DNA of 64,000 bases from positions 62,001-126,000 of the forward strand of contig NZ_JACNMP010000007.1 of the NCBI RefSeq assembly GCF_017592335.1, read 5' to 3'. The notes beneath the pieces were generated by a model. The model searched no databases. It had not been told where the DNA came from and saw nothing but the letters and a program-made list of their open reading frames with translations. The position numbers were made by a program, and so were the translations under genes. Source of the DNA: Pseudaestuariivita rosea. Lineage in GTDB: Bacteria > Pseudomonadota > Alphaproteobacteria > Rhodobacterales > Rhodobacteraceae. Below are positions 16,078 through 24,493 of the stretch, piece after piece; positions within the stretch are counted from its first letter, which is position 1; the number at the start of each line of letters is the position of its first letter.

Positions 16078-16308
16078 TTACTTGGATGCGTTGCGCAACG
16101 CTTCCTGTGGTGGTGTAACCTCACGCTCGGACAGAGACTGTTTCAGGTCTGATCCGAACAGGTCCAGAACCTCGGCACGATTGTCGGTGATTTCAGATGA
16201 AATAGCTTCGGTCACAGTTTTATCGCGTAAACCAAAACTTGGAATAGCAACTCGTAAAACCGGACGACGACGCGATGATGGCACTCTACTCTGACGCGGT
16301 ATTAACAT
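16078..16308 (-). CDS. small hypothetical protein
   Basis: 76 residues, not recognised. Basic N-terminal part (MLIPRQSRVPSSRRRPVLRV), then an amphipathic helical C-terminal half (ISSEITDNRAEVLDLFGSDLKQSL). No signal peptide or membrane segment. Support for it being real: a minus-strand intrinsic terminator sits 20 bases past the stop, and an AT-rich 189-base region upstream could hold a promoter. A plus-strand reading at 16025-16294 is also open, so the strand choice is not certain. Confidence 0.45.
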   Translation of the reverse strand: MLIPRQSRVPSSRRRPVLRVAIPSFGLRDKTVTEAISSEITDNRAEVLDLFGSDLKQSLSEREVTPPQEALRNASK

Positions 16309-16497
16309 TTACTTGCCCCCTGTGACAAACTGGAACTATTGGGCCTTAACAACTGTTTTATAGCATTTATTACTATCAAAAATAAATCAACAATTAACCG
16401 CAATTTAGTGAATTGGGCGAAGGTTACGTAAGGTTCTGTCGCTTTTCTGCCTCAATTCAGACCAGCGACAGACACAGATGCTAAGCGTAACCCTGGG

Positions 16498-17523
16498 TCA
16501 TGACGCCTTTTTTAAGATGCGATTCCCCAAGGTTTCGGCGATCTGGACGGCATTCAGTGCCGCCCCCTTGCGCAGGTTGTCCGAGACACACCACAGGTTC
16601 AGCCCGTTTTCGATGGTGCTGTCCTGACGGATGCGGCTGATGAAGGTTGCAAAATCACCGACACATTCCACGGGCGTCACGTATCCGCCGTCTTCGCGTT
16701 TGTCGATCACCATGATGCCGGGGGCCTGACGCAGAATATCGCGGGCCTCATCTTCGTCCAGGAAATCCTCGAACTCGATATTGATCGCCTCGGAATGACC
16801 GACAAACACTGGAACACGGACGCAGGTCGCCGTGACCTTGATTGAGGGGTCGATGATTTTTTTCGTCTCGGCGATCATCTTCCATTCTTCCTTGGTCGAG
16901 CCGTCTTCCATAAAGACATCGATATGTGGGATGACGTTGAAGGCGATCTGCTTGGTGAATTTCGACGGGGGCACGTCTGACGTGGGATTGTAGACCGCTT
17001 TGGTCTGGTCCCACAGTTCATCCATACCCTCTTTGCCCGCACCGCTGGCGGACTGGTAGGTCGACACAACCACCCGCTTGATCCGTGCGCGGTCGTGCAG
17101 TGGTTTCAGGGCAACGACCATCTGTGCGGTCGAACAATTCGGGTTGGCGATGATGTTTTTCTTGGCATAACCGTCAATCGCGTCCGGGTTCACCTCGGGC
17201 ACGATCAGAGGCACGTCAGGGTCATAGCGGTAAAGCGATGAGTTATCGATGACGATGCAGCCGACCTTGGCGGCCTTGGGGGCGTATTTCTTGGTGGCCT
17301 CGGACCCTATGGCAAACAGTGCAATGTCCCAGCCCGTGAAATCAAAGGTGTCCAGATCCTTGGTGGTCAGTGTCGTTTCGCCAAAGCTGACCTCGGTGCC
17401 CAGGGATTTGCGGCTGGCCAAAGCCTCAATCCGGTCCACAGGAAACTGGCGTTCAGCCAGAATGTTCAGCATTTCGCGGCCCACATTCCCTGTGGCACCC
17501 ACGACAACGACGTTATAGCCCAT
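16498..17523 (-). CDS. asd: aspartate-semialdehyde dehydrogenase
   Basis: 341 residues from the ATG at 17521-17523, preceded by AAGGAGA. NADPH-dependent conversion of aspartyl phosphate to aspartate semialdehyde, the branch point to lysine/DAP, threonine, methionine and isoleucine. NADP-binding GATGNVGREM sits near the N-terminus (about residues 9-18), catalytic Cys130 in NPNCSTAQM, and the SASGAGKEGMDEL substrate region follows. Isoleucine needs threonine made through this enzyme, so the placement beside ilvIH is sensible, though it is separately transcribed. The extension to 17556 adds only a basic stretch with no family similarity. Confidence 0.96.
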   Translation of the reverse strand: MGYNVVVVGATGNVGREMLNILAERQFPVDRIEALASRKSLGTEVSFGETTLTTKDLDTFDFTGWDIALFAIGSEATKKYAPKAAKVGCIVIDNSSLYRYDPDVPLIVPEVNPDAIDGYAKKNIIANPNCSTAQMVVALKPLHDRARIKRVVVSTYQSASGAGKEGMDELWDQTKAVYNPTSDVPPSKFTKQIAFNVIPHIDVFMEDGSTKEEWKMIAETKKIIDPSIKVTATCVRVPVFVGHSEAINIEFEDFLDEDEARDILRQAPGIMVIDKREDGGYVTPVECVGDFATFISRIRQDSTIENGLNLWCVSDNLRKGAALNAVQIAETLGNRILKKAS

Positions 17524-17599
17524 CTGGGGTCTCCTTGGTTTCGCAGTCCGCGTCATACGGGGATTTGCTATGGGGGGAAAGAGAAATGTGCTGTGTTCA

Positions 17600-17948
17600 A
17601 GCTGAAAGCCAACAGCTTAGCCGGGCGATCTTGATGAAAATGCAGGCTTCTGTTGCCAGGTGCCTGCGAACCCCGCCTAGCGCTGCAAAGCACTAGGGCT
17701 TAGATTTCAGTATTACGCACAGCTTAAGCTGCGAGTGCTACTGGAGCTTTGTTGTCATTTGCAACTAGCTTATGTGTACCGATAACGGTGGTAACTCACC
17801 GGGACAAAGCCAACCCCTTTAGACGTTCGTCGATCCTATTTCGGCCCCATGATCCCCAAATGAAGGATGTTGGTGGAGCCGCCGGGTACCGCCCCCGGGT
17901 CCGATCCGCTTATTACGAGCGCGTTTATGTCCATAGTCCCGAAGGACA
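17600..17948 (-). ncRNA. ssrA: permuted two-piece tmRNA
   Basis: Reading the minus strand, the acceptor piece comes first. It begins near a UUCG hairpin (17936-17947) and ends in CGGCTCCACCA at 17871, with an encoded CCA end and the GGGGGCGGTACCCGG T-arm. A spacer of about 22 bases (17849-17870) follows, then the coding piece starts GGGGCCGAAATAGGATCGACG at 17848. Its first seven bases pair with CGGCTCC of the acceptor piece. The tag reading frame lies at 17724-17762. This permuted order is the known alphaproteobacterial arrangement. The 3' end of the coding piece (about 17600-17640) is approximate. The molecule rescues stalled ribosomes with SmpB. Confidence 0.93.
17724..17762 (-). other. 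tmRNA proteolysis tag reading frame
   Basis: Twelve sense codons and TAA on the minus strand read ANDNKAPVALAA, ending in the hydrophobic LAA required for recognition by ClpXP and related proteases. The frame has no start codon because translation resumes on it after trans-transfer from a stalled ribosome. Confidence 0.92.
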
Positions 17949-17953
17949 ATGAT

Positions 17954-18823
17954 TTATATAGCAACAGTTTGCGCCGGTTTAAAGGGGTTTGGTTGCCAGG
18001 GCGTGCGTGAAAGGGCGTCGCGAAAGACAAGTGTGACCAGAAGGAAACTGACATAAAGCAACAGATACCAGGACCCCATCTTGGCCAGTCGCACCACATC
18101 CAGCTGCGATTGGCCCGCGTAAAGCCATGTGCCGGTCATCGTGCCGATATTTTCTGCGACCCACATGAAGAATGCAGTCAGAAAGGCTGCCAGGGGCAGG
18201 GGCATCCAGCGTGGGGTGCAGCCTATATGAAACCAGATGCGGGTGCGCCAGAACAGGATCAGCGTGGCGGCGAAAAGCGCATATCGGATGTCGATGGTAA
18301 AGTGATGCAGGAAGAAATTGGCGTAAATGGCGATGGCCAGCAGAACGGTCATCCAAAACGGTGGATAGGGCGCAAAGCGCATGTCAAACAGACGGATCAC
18401 CCGCGCCATATAGCTGCCCACCGCAGCATACATAAAGCCGGAAAACAGCGGCACACCCATCAGTTTGATATACCCCGGTTCGGGATAGGCCCAAGACCCG
18501 GCGTGGATTTTGAAGATTTCCATGACGGTGCCGACCACGTGAAACAGCAAGATCACCTTGGCCTCGCGCCAGCTTTCCAGTTTGAAGATCAGAAAGCAGA
18601 TTTGCAGTGCGATCGCGCAGGCAAACAGGAAATCATAACGATAGATGGGCCAGTTGTCTTGCCAGAGTAGCGACGTGGTGATGATCAGGATCAGTAATAT
18701 TCCACCGAACAGGCAGGCCCAGGCCTGTTTCAGGATGAACATGATCAATTCGCTGGCTAACGGGTACAAACGGGCGCGCATCCAGTCGCCAAGGCGGCGT
18801 TCAATAGTTAGATTTTGTTTCAC
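17954..18823 (-). CDS. DUF817 family integral membrane protein
   Basis: 289 residues with GTG as first codon at 18823 (an in-frame ATG at 18781 is an alternative). Seven or eight predicted membrane helices. Family segments include FKLESWREAKVILLFHVVGTVMEIFKIHAGSW, YPEPGYIKLMGVPLFSGFMYAAVGSYMAR, HHFTIDIRYALF and MWVAENIGTMTGTWLYAGQ. Charged and His residues buried in these segments suggest a binding or transport role, but the function of DUF817 is unknown. Its final codons overlap the promoter of the tmRNA gene. Confidence 0.85.
   Translation of the reverse strand: MKQNLTIERRLGDWMRARLYPLASELIMFILKQAWACLFGGILLILIITTSLLWQDNWPIYRYDFLFACAIALQICFLIFKLESWREAKVILLFHVVGTVMEIFKIHAGSWAYPEPGYIKLMGVPLFSGFMYAAVGSYMARVIRLFDMRFAPYPPFWMTVLLAIAIYANFFLHHFTIDIRYALFAATLILFWRTRIWFHIGCTPRWMPLPLAAFLTAFFMWVAENIGTMTGTWLYAGQSQLDVVRLAKMGSWYLLLYVSFLLVTLVFRDALSRTPWQPNPFKPAQTVAI
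17955..17982 (-). promoter_or_regulatory. probable ssrA promoter inside the DUF817 gene end
   Basis: On the minus strand TTAAAC (17982-17977), a 16-base spacer and TATATA (17960-17955) form a reasonable sigma-70 promoter. Transcription would begin near 17948, exactly where the acceptor piece of the tmRNA starts. The -10 element overlaps the TAA stop codon of the upstream DUF817 gene. Confidence 0.55.
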
Positions 18824-18845
18824 TGGGTCCCGTAGTATGTTGATA

Positions 18846-19454
18846 TTATTTCATATTTTCTATTGAGCAACAGCCCGCTCCGAACACATCACTAATGGCA
18901 TGCAGCGCGTAGATATGTTCTGACATGCCATCTGAACAGCGCCCTGGCAGCACACGGATCGTATGTGTGCCATTGTCACCTGTTACGTCGATCATCATGC
19001 CATGGAAATCCTGCAGATATTGTGCAGGAGATGTGCTGTTTATCTGAAATATTTCGATAACTTCGTCTAGCTGCCGCGCCAAAACCAATGTGCCGGGCCT
19101 GGGCGTAAGCGTCCAGAAGGGCTCGGTCCCAAAGCACCGCAGACCCATGGGCAGACCATTGTCGTCCAGTGCAATCGGCTGTTGTTTCAGATAGGCCATC
19201 GACATCCAGCCGGTTTGGCCGGCCACATTGACCTGCGCCCAATTTCCTTTTGCGCTGAAACCCACGACCTCAAGCCCCTCGGTCAGGGTATCATAGCTTC
19301 CCAGTATTTCTGATGAGGTATCGGGCGCCGTCCGCACATTCAAGCGATCATCGGATGAGACGCCGTGGACCTTGAATAAGGCGGGCAAGGGGATTTGTGG
19401 CTGATCTGCTAGAACAGGCAGGGTCAACAAAAGCCATAGTATCGTGATACGCAT
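18846..19454 (-). CDS. exported SH3-domain protein
   Basis: 202 residues from the ATG at 19452-19454 (AAGGAT upstream), with a signal peptide MRITILWLLLTLPVLA. A bacterial SH3 domain covers about residues 27-90 (KVHGVSSDDRLNVRTAPDTSS, then NWAQVNVAGQTGWMSMAYL). The C-terminal half (GLRCFGTEPFWTLTPRPGTLV) resembles the conserved part of COG3650/YbaY-like heat-shock (HslJ-type) lipoproteins, followed by a cysteine-containing tail (LPGRCSDGMSEHIYALH). Probably periplasmic; no enzyme motif is visible. Located 22 bases upstream of the DUF817 gene, possibly in the same transcript. Confidence 0.75.
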   Translation of the reverse strand: MRITILWLLLTLPVLADQPQIPLPALFKVHGVSSDDRLNVRTAPDTSSEILGSYDTLTEGLEVVGFSAKGNWAQVNVAGQTGWMSMAYLKQQPIALDDNGLPMGLRCFGTEPFWTLTPRPGTLVLARQLDEVIEIFQINSTSPAQYLQDFHGMMIDVTGDNGTHTIRVLPGRCSDGMSEHIYALHAISDVFGAGCCSIENMK

Positions 19455-19511
19455 CACAAATCCTTCACTGCAATGCGCCATGTTTAGTGTGATCCGGGCC
19501 GTCTGGCAATT

Positions 19512-19862
19512 CTACCAGATGTTTATGCCGATCAGTATCACCCCCACGGCTATTTCACACCCAAAGAATATCCATTTCTTGCGGGTCGCGCCGTCAAGTA
19601 TGATTGAGGTCATGCGCCCCACCGATGCGAACCCCCAGGCAAAGCCGACCATGGCATAGGCCGCGGGTGTTGCGAGAAACAGCGCGCCAACGCCAAGGCC
19701 CACGAACAATGCGCCCGAGGCCGCACGGATTTCGGAAAAGCCCATCGTCGTTTCACCGGGCTGCAGATCCACGGCTTTCATTGTGTATCGGGGGGCCAGC
19801 CAGCCAAACAGGCCCAGGGCGATGCTGAACAGCGCCAATACTATATTGATTATGTCGATCAT
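19512..19862 (-). CDS. DUF4345-like small membrane protein
   Basis: 116 residues with four predicted membrane helices. The pattern (ALFSIALGLFGWLAPRYTMKAVDL, GFSEIRAASGALFVGLG, AYAMVGFAWGFASVGRMTSIILDG, IFFGCEIAVGVILI) matches DUF4345-type proteins, where an E-I-R-A motif follows the first helix. No function is known. Single gene, ATG at 19860-19862. Confidence 0.75.
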   Translation of the reverse strand: MIDIINIVLALFSIALGLFGWLAPRYTMKAVDLQPGETTMGFSEIRAASGALFVGLGVGALFLATPAAYAMVGFAWGFASVGRMTSIILDGATRKKWIFFGCEIAVGVILIGINIW

Positions 19863-19939
19863 TGTCCCTCACTCTCGTACAGATATACGCCTGAGGGTTG
19901 AAATTGGTTCAATAACGCTTGATGTGGGGAAAGTCGGGT

Positions 19940-19970
19940 GCCCCGGCCGTCCTCCCAAACGGGCCGGGGC
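19940..19970 (-). terminator. GC-rich hairpin after the binding-protein gene
   Basis: GCCCCGGCC (19940-19948) pairs with GGCCGGGGC (19962-19970) over 9 bp. It lies just past the stop codon of the minus-strand binding-protein gene; only a short T stretch follows, so terminator strength is uncertain. Confidence 0.6.
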
Positions 19971-19980
19971 GCAGCGGGTC

Positions 19981-21009
19981 TTAAAACCCCGCTTTGATCC
20001 GTTCAAAGGTTTCAGCCTGCTTGTTGCGCAGCTCTTCCGTTGTGGGAAGCTGTGCCAGAACCGGGCCATCTATGGGGCCAAGGCCAACGGCGGTGCGATC
20101 TGCGTCACTGAAATTCGCCATGCCGCGTTCATTGGCCTGACCATAGCCGAAATCCAGAAGCGCCTGCGCAGACACCGGGTCAAGCAGGGCGTTGATGTAA
20201 TCATAGGCCTTGTCTTCGGTGCCTTCGCCATCCTTCAGATTGACGTAGCCACACATCCAGAGCGATGACCCTTCGGCCGGTTCGCGTTCAAACCCGATGG
20301 GAAAGCCCTGATCCTGCATTGTGGGCAGGGTTTCGTTCCAGGCCCAGGCCAGCACCACTTCACCCGTGGCCAGCAATTGTGCCAGTTCGGCCGGGTCAGT
20401 CCAATAGGTGCGCAGGTTGCCGTGGACCTCACGCAGCCAGGCGCTTGCGGCTTCGAATTCGTCGTCTGTGGCCTTTGTCCAGTCGGTCACGCCAGTGGCC
20501 AGATAGGCCAGCGCATAGCTGTCAGCGGCGACATCGGGCAGGGTAATCCGACCTGCATAGGCGGGGTCCTTAAAGATCTCAAGCGTCGTAACGGCTTCAA
20601 TTTGTTCGGTATTGTACGCCACCGCGGTTGAGCCATAATCGACCGGAATGAAGTAAACCTCGCCCCCAGTCAGGTCCTGCCCGGCCAGATTTTTGTTCAG
20701 ATTTTCATATTCAGGAATGCGGCTGATATCCCAGGGTTCCAACAGATCGCCAGCGGTCCATTTTGTGACTGAGTCACCGCAGATATGGGCGACATCCGCG
20801 CGAAAGCCTGAGCGGATTTTCTGAAAGGCTTCGTCTTCGTCACCAAAGAATGTGAACTGCGGGCTGGACCCGTGCTTTTCGATAAAGGGCTGGTGAAACG
20901 CAGTATTTTCGAAACCGGAATAGTCGAAAACCAGCAGGTCTGCGTCCTGCGCAAAGGCAGATGTTGCCGTCAACAGTGTCAGTGACCCCAGAAAGGCAGC
21001 CGTTCTCAT
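19981..21009 (-). CDS. polyamine-type ABC substrate-binding protein (orphan)
   Basis: 342 residues with a signal peptide (MRTAAFLGSLTLLTATSAFAQD). The mature protein has the PotD/PotF fold: NLLVFDYSG-like first strand (ADLLVFDYSGFEN), a GFRADVAHICGDSVTKW region, FIPVDYGSTAVAYNTEQ, GEVVLAWAWNETLPTM and a C-terminal AYDYINALLDPVSAQALL. Such proteins bind spermidine, putrescine or related cationic compounds in the periplasm. There are no permease or ATPase genes beside it: the next genes are a TRAP transporter upstream and a DUF4345 protein downstream. It must work with components encoded elsewhere or serve as a sensor. Confidence 0.88.
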   Translation of the reverse strand: MRTAAFLGSLTLLTATSAFAQDADLLVFDYSGFENTAFHQPFIEKHGSSPQFTFFGDEDEAFQKIRSGFRADVAHICGDSVTKWTAGDLLEPWDISRIPEYENLNKNLAGQDLTGGEVYFIPVDYGSTAVAYNTEQIEAVTTLEIFKDPAYAGRITLPDVAADSYALAYLATGVTDWTKATDDEFEAASAWLREVHGNLRTYWTDPAELAQLLATGEVVLAWAWNETLPTMQDQGFPIGFEREPAEGSSLWMCGYVNLKDGEGTEDKAYDYINALLDPVSAQALLDFGYGQANERGMANFSDADRTAVGLGPIDGPVLAQLPTTEELRNKQAETFERIKAGF

Positions 21010-21111
21010 TATGCGTCCTCCAATGAGACATCCATGCGTGACACGCCCCTATGTCGGTCCCGCTTGGGGCGGGACGTTACGATGGCGCGCAAGAATTGGA
21101 AAGAGGCGATT

Positions 21112-22560
21112 TTAACCAACCTGACTGGGCAGCCACAAAACGATCATCGGAAACGCCACAAGCAATCCGATGGTGATGGCGTCAGCGATAAAGAAGGGGG
21201 TGACGCCCTTGAACACGTCCTGCACGCTAAGGTCATCACGCACACCGGCCACGACAAAGCAGTTCAGGCCGATGGGCGGTGTGATCAGACAGAACTCGGC
21301 CATTTTCACGACCAGTATGCCGAACCAGATCGCGCACATCGGGCCGGACATACCGAATGTGCTGTCTTCGGCACTGACAAACGGCCCACCGTTCAGCGCC
21401 ATAACTGCGGGGTAGACCACGGGCAGGGTTAGCAGCAGCATCCCGATGGCGTCCATGAACATGCCCAGAATGGCATAGGCCAGCAGGATGCAGATCAGGA
21501 TCAGCATGGGCGAAAATGTCAGCGACGTGATCCAGTCGGAAAAGGCGTTTGGCAGGTCAGCAAAGCCCAGAAAACGCACATAGATCAGCACGCCCCAGAT
21601 GATCGTAAAGATCATGACGCTAAGCTTTGCGGTTTCCAGCAGGGCCGATTTCAGCTCGGGCCAGCGCATGCCGCGGTAAAGCGCCATCAGAAACACGACA
21701 AAGGCCCCAAGCGCGCCGCCCTCGGTCGGTGTGCCCCAGGCGTCGCCGCCGATCAGGGTTGGGATCGTTGCCCCAAGTACTGTAACTGTTTCGGGTATTG
21801 GATTGTAGACAAAGAACAAAATGATGATGACAACGAAGAAGATGGGCAGCGCGGGCAGTAATGCCGAAAACCGTTCGCCCCAGGTGAAGCCCCCGACAGG
21901 CGGTCCGAATTTTGGTAAAGCCAATGCCAGCCCCACGATCAGCACGCCGTAGACAAGGGCGGAAAACATGCCTGGGATGAAGCCCGCCAGCAGCAACCGC
22001 CCGACGTCCTGTTCGACGATGATGGCATAGATGACAAGGATTGCCGATGGCGGGATCAGGGATGCCAGCGTGCCGCCCGCGGCGACCACACCGGCGGCAA
22101 AGCGTTTGTCGTAGCCGATCTTCAGCATCTCGGGGATGGCAATGCGGGCGAAGACGGCGGATGTGGCGACCGAGGCCCCTGATACGGCCGCGAACCCGGC
22201 TGTGGCGAACACGGTGGAAACCGCCAGGCCACCGGGCACCCAGGCCACCCATCGTTTGGCGGCCTCAAACAAGGCTTTGGTCAGGCCAGCGTAATAGGCC
22301 AGATAACCGATCAGGATAAAGGTTGGGATCAGGCTAAGCGCTTGGCTGGCGACCTTGGAATGGGGCACTTGGCCTGCGGTTTTCGTGGCGATGGTGATCG
22401 CGCGTCCTAGACGGTCGGGGTCATAATCAAACCGCGCCCAGTTGATCCACAAAAGGCCCACCAGACCGGCCAACGCCGCGGCAAAAGCCACACGCATGCC
22501 CAGAACGACCATAACCAGCAGGCCGATGGAAACGATTATGCCGATTTGTGTGGCGTCCAT
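21112..22560 (-). CDS. dctM: TRAP transporter large permease (DctM type)
   Basis: 482 residues with about 12-13 membrane helices. Family motifs are VLGMRVAFAAALAGLVG near the start, FATAGFAAVSGASVATSAVFARIAIPEM (about residues 110-140), GGTLASLIPPSAILVIYAI and TEGGALGAFVVFLMALYRG. It is the ion-coupled translocation subunit. Gene order dctP-dctQ-dctM on the minus strand, with a 3-base gap from dctQ. The substrate is set by the binding protein. Confidence 0.93.
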   Translation of the reverse strand: MDATQIGIIVSIGLLVMVVLGMRVAFAAALAGLVGLLWINWARFDYDPDRLGRAITIATKTAGQVPHSKVASQALSLIPTFILIGYLAYYAGLTKALFEAAKRWVAWVPGGLAVSTVFATAGFAAVSGASVATSAVFARIAIPEMLKIGYDKRFAAGVVAAGGTLASLIPPSAILVIYAIIVEQDVGRLLLAGFIPGMFSALVYGVLIVGLALALPKFGPPVGGFTWGERFSALLPALPIFFVVIIILFFVYNPIPETVTVLGATIPTLIGGDAWGTPTEGGALGAFVVFLMALYRGMRWPELKSALLETAKLSVMIFTIIWGVLIYVRFLGFADLPNAFSDWITSLTFSPMLILICILLAYAILGMFMDAIGMLLLTLPVVYPAVMALNGGPFVSAEDSTFGMSGPMCAIWFGILVVKMAEFCLITPPIGLNCFVVAGVRDDLSVQDVFKGVTPFFIADAITIGLLVAFPMIVLWLPSQVG

Positions 22561-22563
22561 GGA

Positions 22564-23196
22564 TTAATCCTTTTCAGCCAACAGGCTATCGGCTTCGTGC
22601 GCCGCTTGGGTTGCCGCGTCTTCAATCATCGGAACGGCGACCGGGCGGTCCAGCCCAAAGACAAAGGCGCGGGTATAGCCCCAAAGTTGCAGCACCAGCC
22701 GCACGCACAGGACTGAAAACGCCACAGGGGCCAGCAGCTTCGCGGGCCAGATCGGCAGGGCGATATCCATCGAACTATCGCGGCTCCACAATGGGGCGTT
22801 GAAATCGAAGCTACGCTGGAAATGCGACCAGGTACCCCAGACCAGCAGCAGCATCAGGATCAGGATCAAAAGCACGCTGATGATCTCGGCCAGCCACAGC
22901 AGCCGCCCTTTAAGCTGGCCGATCAGGATATCCATCCGGATATGCCCGCCATTGCGTTGGGTGTAGGCGATGCCCATGAACGCAATCAGCGGCATGGCCT
23001 GTTCGATCCAGTCAACATAGCCGGGCAGGGGGCTGTTAAAGAAGTTCCGTCCCCCGACGGACGCCACAGCCAGCATCATCAGACCGAAAACGGCCAACCC
23101 GCTGATCAGCGCCAGAAGAGTTTCCAGTTTGTGAAGGGAACGGTCCAATATGCTTAAGACCGAGTCGTCCTCAAGAACCGAGGTGCTGCCCGCCAT
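22564..23196 (-). CDS. dctQ: TRAP transporter small permease (DctQ type)
   Basis: 210 residues, four membrane helices (about residues 30-50, 64-84, 107-130, 150-172), with the family loop FMGIAYTQRNGGHIRMDIL between helices 2 and 3. The C-terminal tail is cytoplasmic. Partner of the DctM-type permease, joined to it by a 3-base gap. The somewhat long acidic C-terminus (AAHEADSLLAEKD) is unremarkable. Confidence 0.9.
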   Translation of the reverse strand: MAGSTSVLEDDSVLSILDRSLHKLETLLALISGLAVFGLMMLAVASVGGRNFFNSPLPGYVDWIEQAMPLIAFMGIAYTQRNGGHIRMDILIGQLKGRLLWLAEIISVLLILILMLLLVWGTWSHFQRSFDFNAPLWSRDSSMDIALPIWPAKLLAPVAFSVLCVRLVLQLWGYTRAFVFGLDRPVAVPMIEDAATQAAHEADSLLAEKD

Positions 23197-23241
23197 GTGT
23201 CACCTATAGATAAGCCGCCCCGGATATGGGGCGGCGGTTGA

Positions 23242-24246
23242 TTATTCGGCGATCATACCGGTGACGAAGTCATATAGTTCTTGCGCCGGCAATCCCCGGG
23301 CCGCATTGTCGGTGATCCAGGCCTGAGCGGCAGGTTCGGCCGCCGCAGTCCGGAAAGCGTCCAGTTCATTATCGCTGAATGTCACTTGGGTGATGCCTTT
23401 TTCCTGCAACAGTGGCCCCCAGGCTTGCATGGTGTTGTTTTCATAGTAATCGATGTAGTGATCCAACGCTTCGTCGATTGAACTCATCAGCGCGTCACGG
23501 TGTTCATCGCTCAGATCATTCAGCGCGTCGGTGTTCACGACCACAGGGCAGTTCACCGTGCCGGGGTTCAGGTTTGTGGTCCACCAATTGGCCGATTCCA
23601 CCGTGCCGAATGACATATGCGCATGCGGGGCGAAGGACACCGCCTTGACCACGCCACTGTCCAGCGCCTGGCGCACCTCAGTCGCGGACATCGACGTCGG
23701 CACAGCGCCCACGGTTTCCATAGCGGCCCCAATGCCACCCGTTGCGCGCACGCTTAGCCCTTCGAAATCGGCCAGTGTTTCGGGCGCATCGCCGACACCC
23801 ACAATATTATACTGTGGCAGCGGCGACGGCATCAGCAGTGTCGCATTCCACCGCGCCAGATCAGCGACAACGGCGGGGTGTTCATAAAGCGCCTGACTGA
23901 TCTTGCGTTCTTGCTCAAGCGTTTCGACCCCCAGGAAAGGCAGCTCAAGCACCGTGATCGACGGGTTCTTATCACGGTGATAGCCCGCGCAGAACTGCGC
24001 CATCTCAAACGCGCCGATGGAAATCCCATCAAGGTTTTCGCGGTTATTCGACAAGCCACCGTATGAGATATTCATGGTAAACTCGCCACCGGTCTTTTCC
24101 GACACCAACTCGGCCAGTTTTTCCACATGCTCGGTAAAGGCCCGGCGTTTGCCCCATAGCGACACGTTCCATTCAGTCGCCAAAGCCTCGCCCGCGAAGG
24201 CCATGGTCAATGCGGCAACGGTCGTACCTTTTAGAAATCTGTTCAT
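23242..24246 (-). CDS. dctP: TRAP transporter solute-binding protein (DctP type)
   Basis: 334 residues from the ATG at 24244-24246, preceded by GAGGAAT, with a signal peptide (MNRFLKGTTVAALTMAFAGEALATEW). Family segments: EHVEKLAELVSEKTGGEFTMNISYGG, the ligand-binding GLSVRATGGIGAAM with the conserved Arg that normally binds a carboxylate (about residue 165), then SFAPHAHMSFG and WWTTNLN. Divergent from preT, from which it is separated by about 250 bases. The neighbouring uracil-reductase genes might hint at the substrate, but an acidic ligand is all the sequence supports. Confidence 0.92.
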   Translation of the reverse strand: MNRFLKGTTVAALTMAFAGEALATEWNVSLWGKRRAFTEHVEKLAELVSEKTGGEFTMNISYGGLSNNRENLDGISIGAFEMAQFCAGYHRDKNPSITVLELPFLGVETLEQERKISQALYEHPAVVADLARWNATLLMPSPLPQYNIVGVGDAPETLADFEGLSVRATGGIGAAMETVGAVPTSMSATEVRQALDSGVVKAVSFAPHAHMSFGTVESANWWTTNLNPGTVNCPVVVNTDALNDLSDEHRDALMSSIDEALDHYIDYYENNTMQAWGPLLQEKGITQVTFSDNELDAFRTAAAEPAAQAWITDNAARGLPAQELYDFVTGMIAE

Positions 24247-24493
24247 TTTATTCCTCCCCTGTTGATCCATCTCTGGACAGCTTGCAATTCACCAATAGTG
24301 CGGGCCCTTGGCAAGCGTATTTTCCAAATTGTGATGCGTCTCTATTGCGCAACTGATTGAATTTTGAGCATATTGGTCGAAAGGATAGCGATGCAACACG
24401 TCAGTCCCGCGCCCTGAGATTTACCGGTTGCCAATTCTGAAAGCTGTGGCACGTTACCCTTTCAAGCAAGCAAAGTTGCAGAAAGGACCCTGC

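Noticed and set aside
17749-17952. A 67-residue plus-strand ORF
   Set aside because: It is the antisense of the permuted tmRNA gene; the pattern comes from the RNA structure and not from coding.
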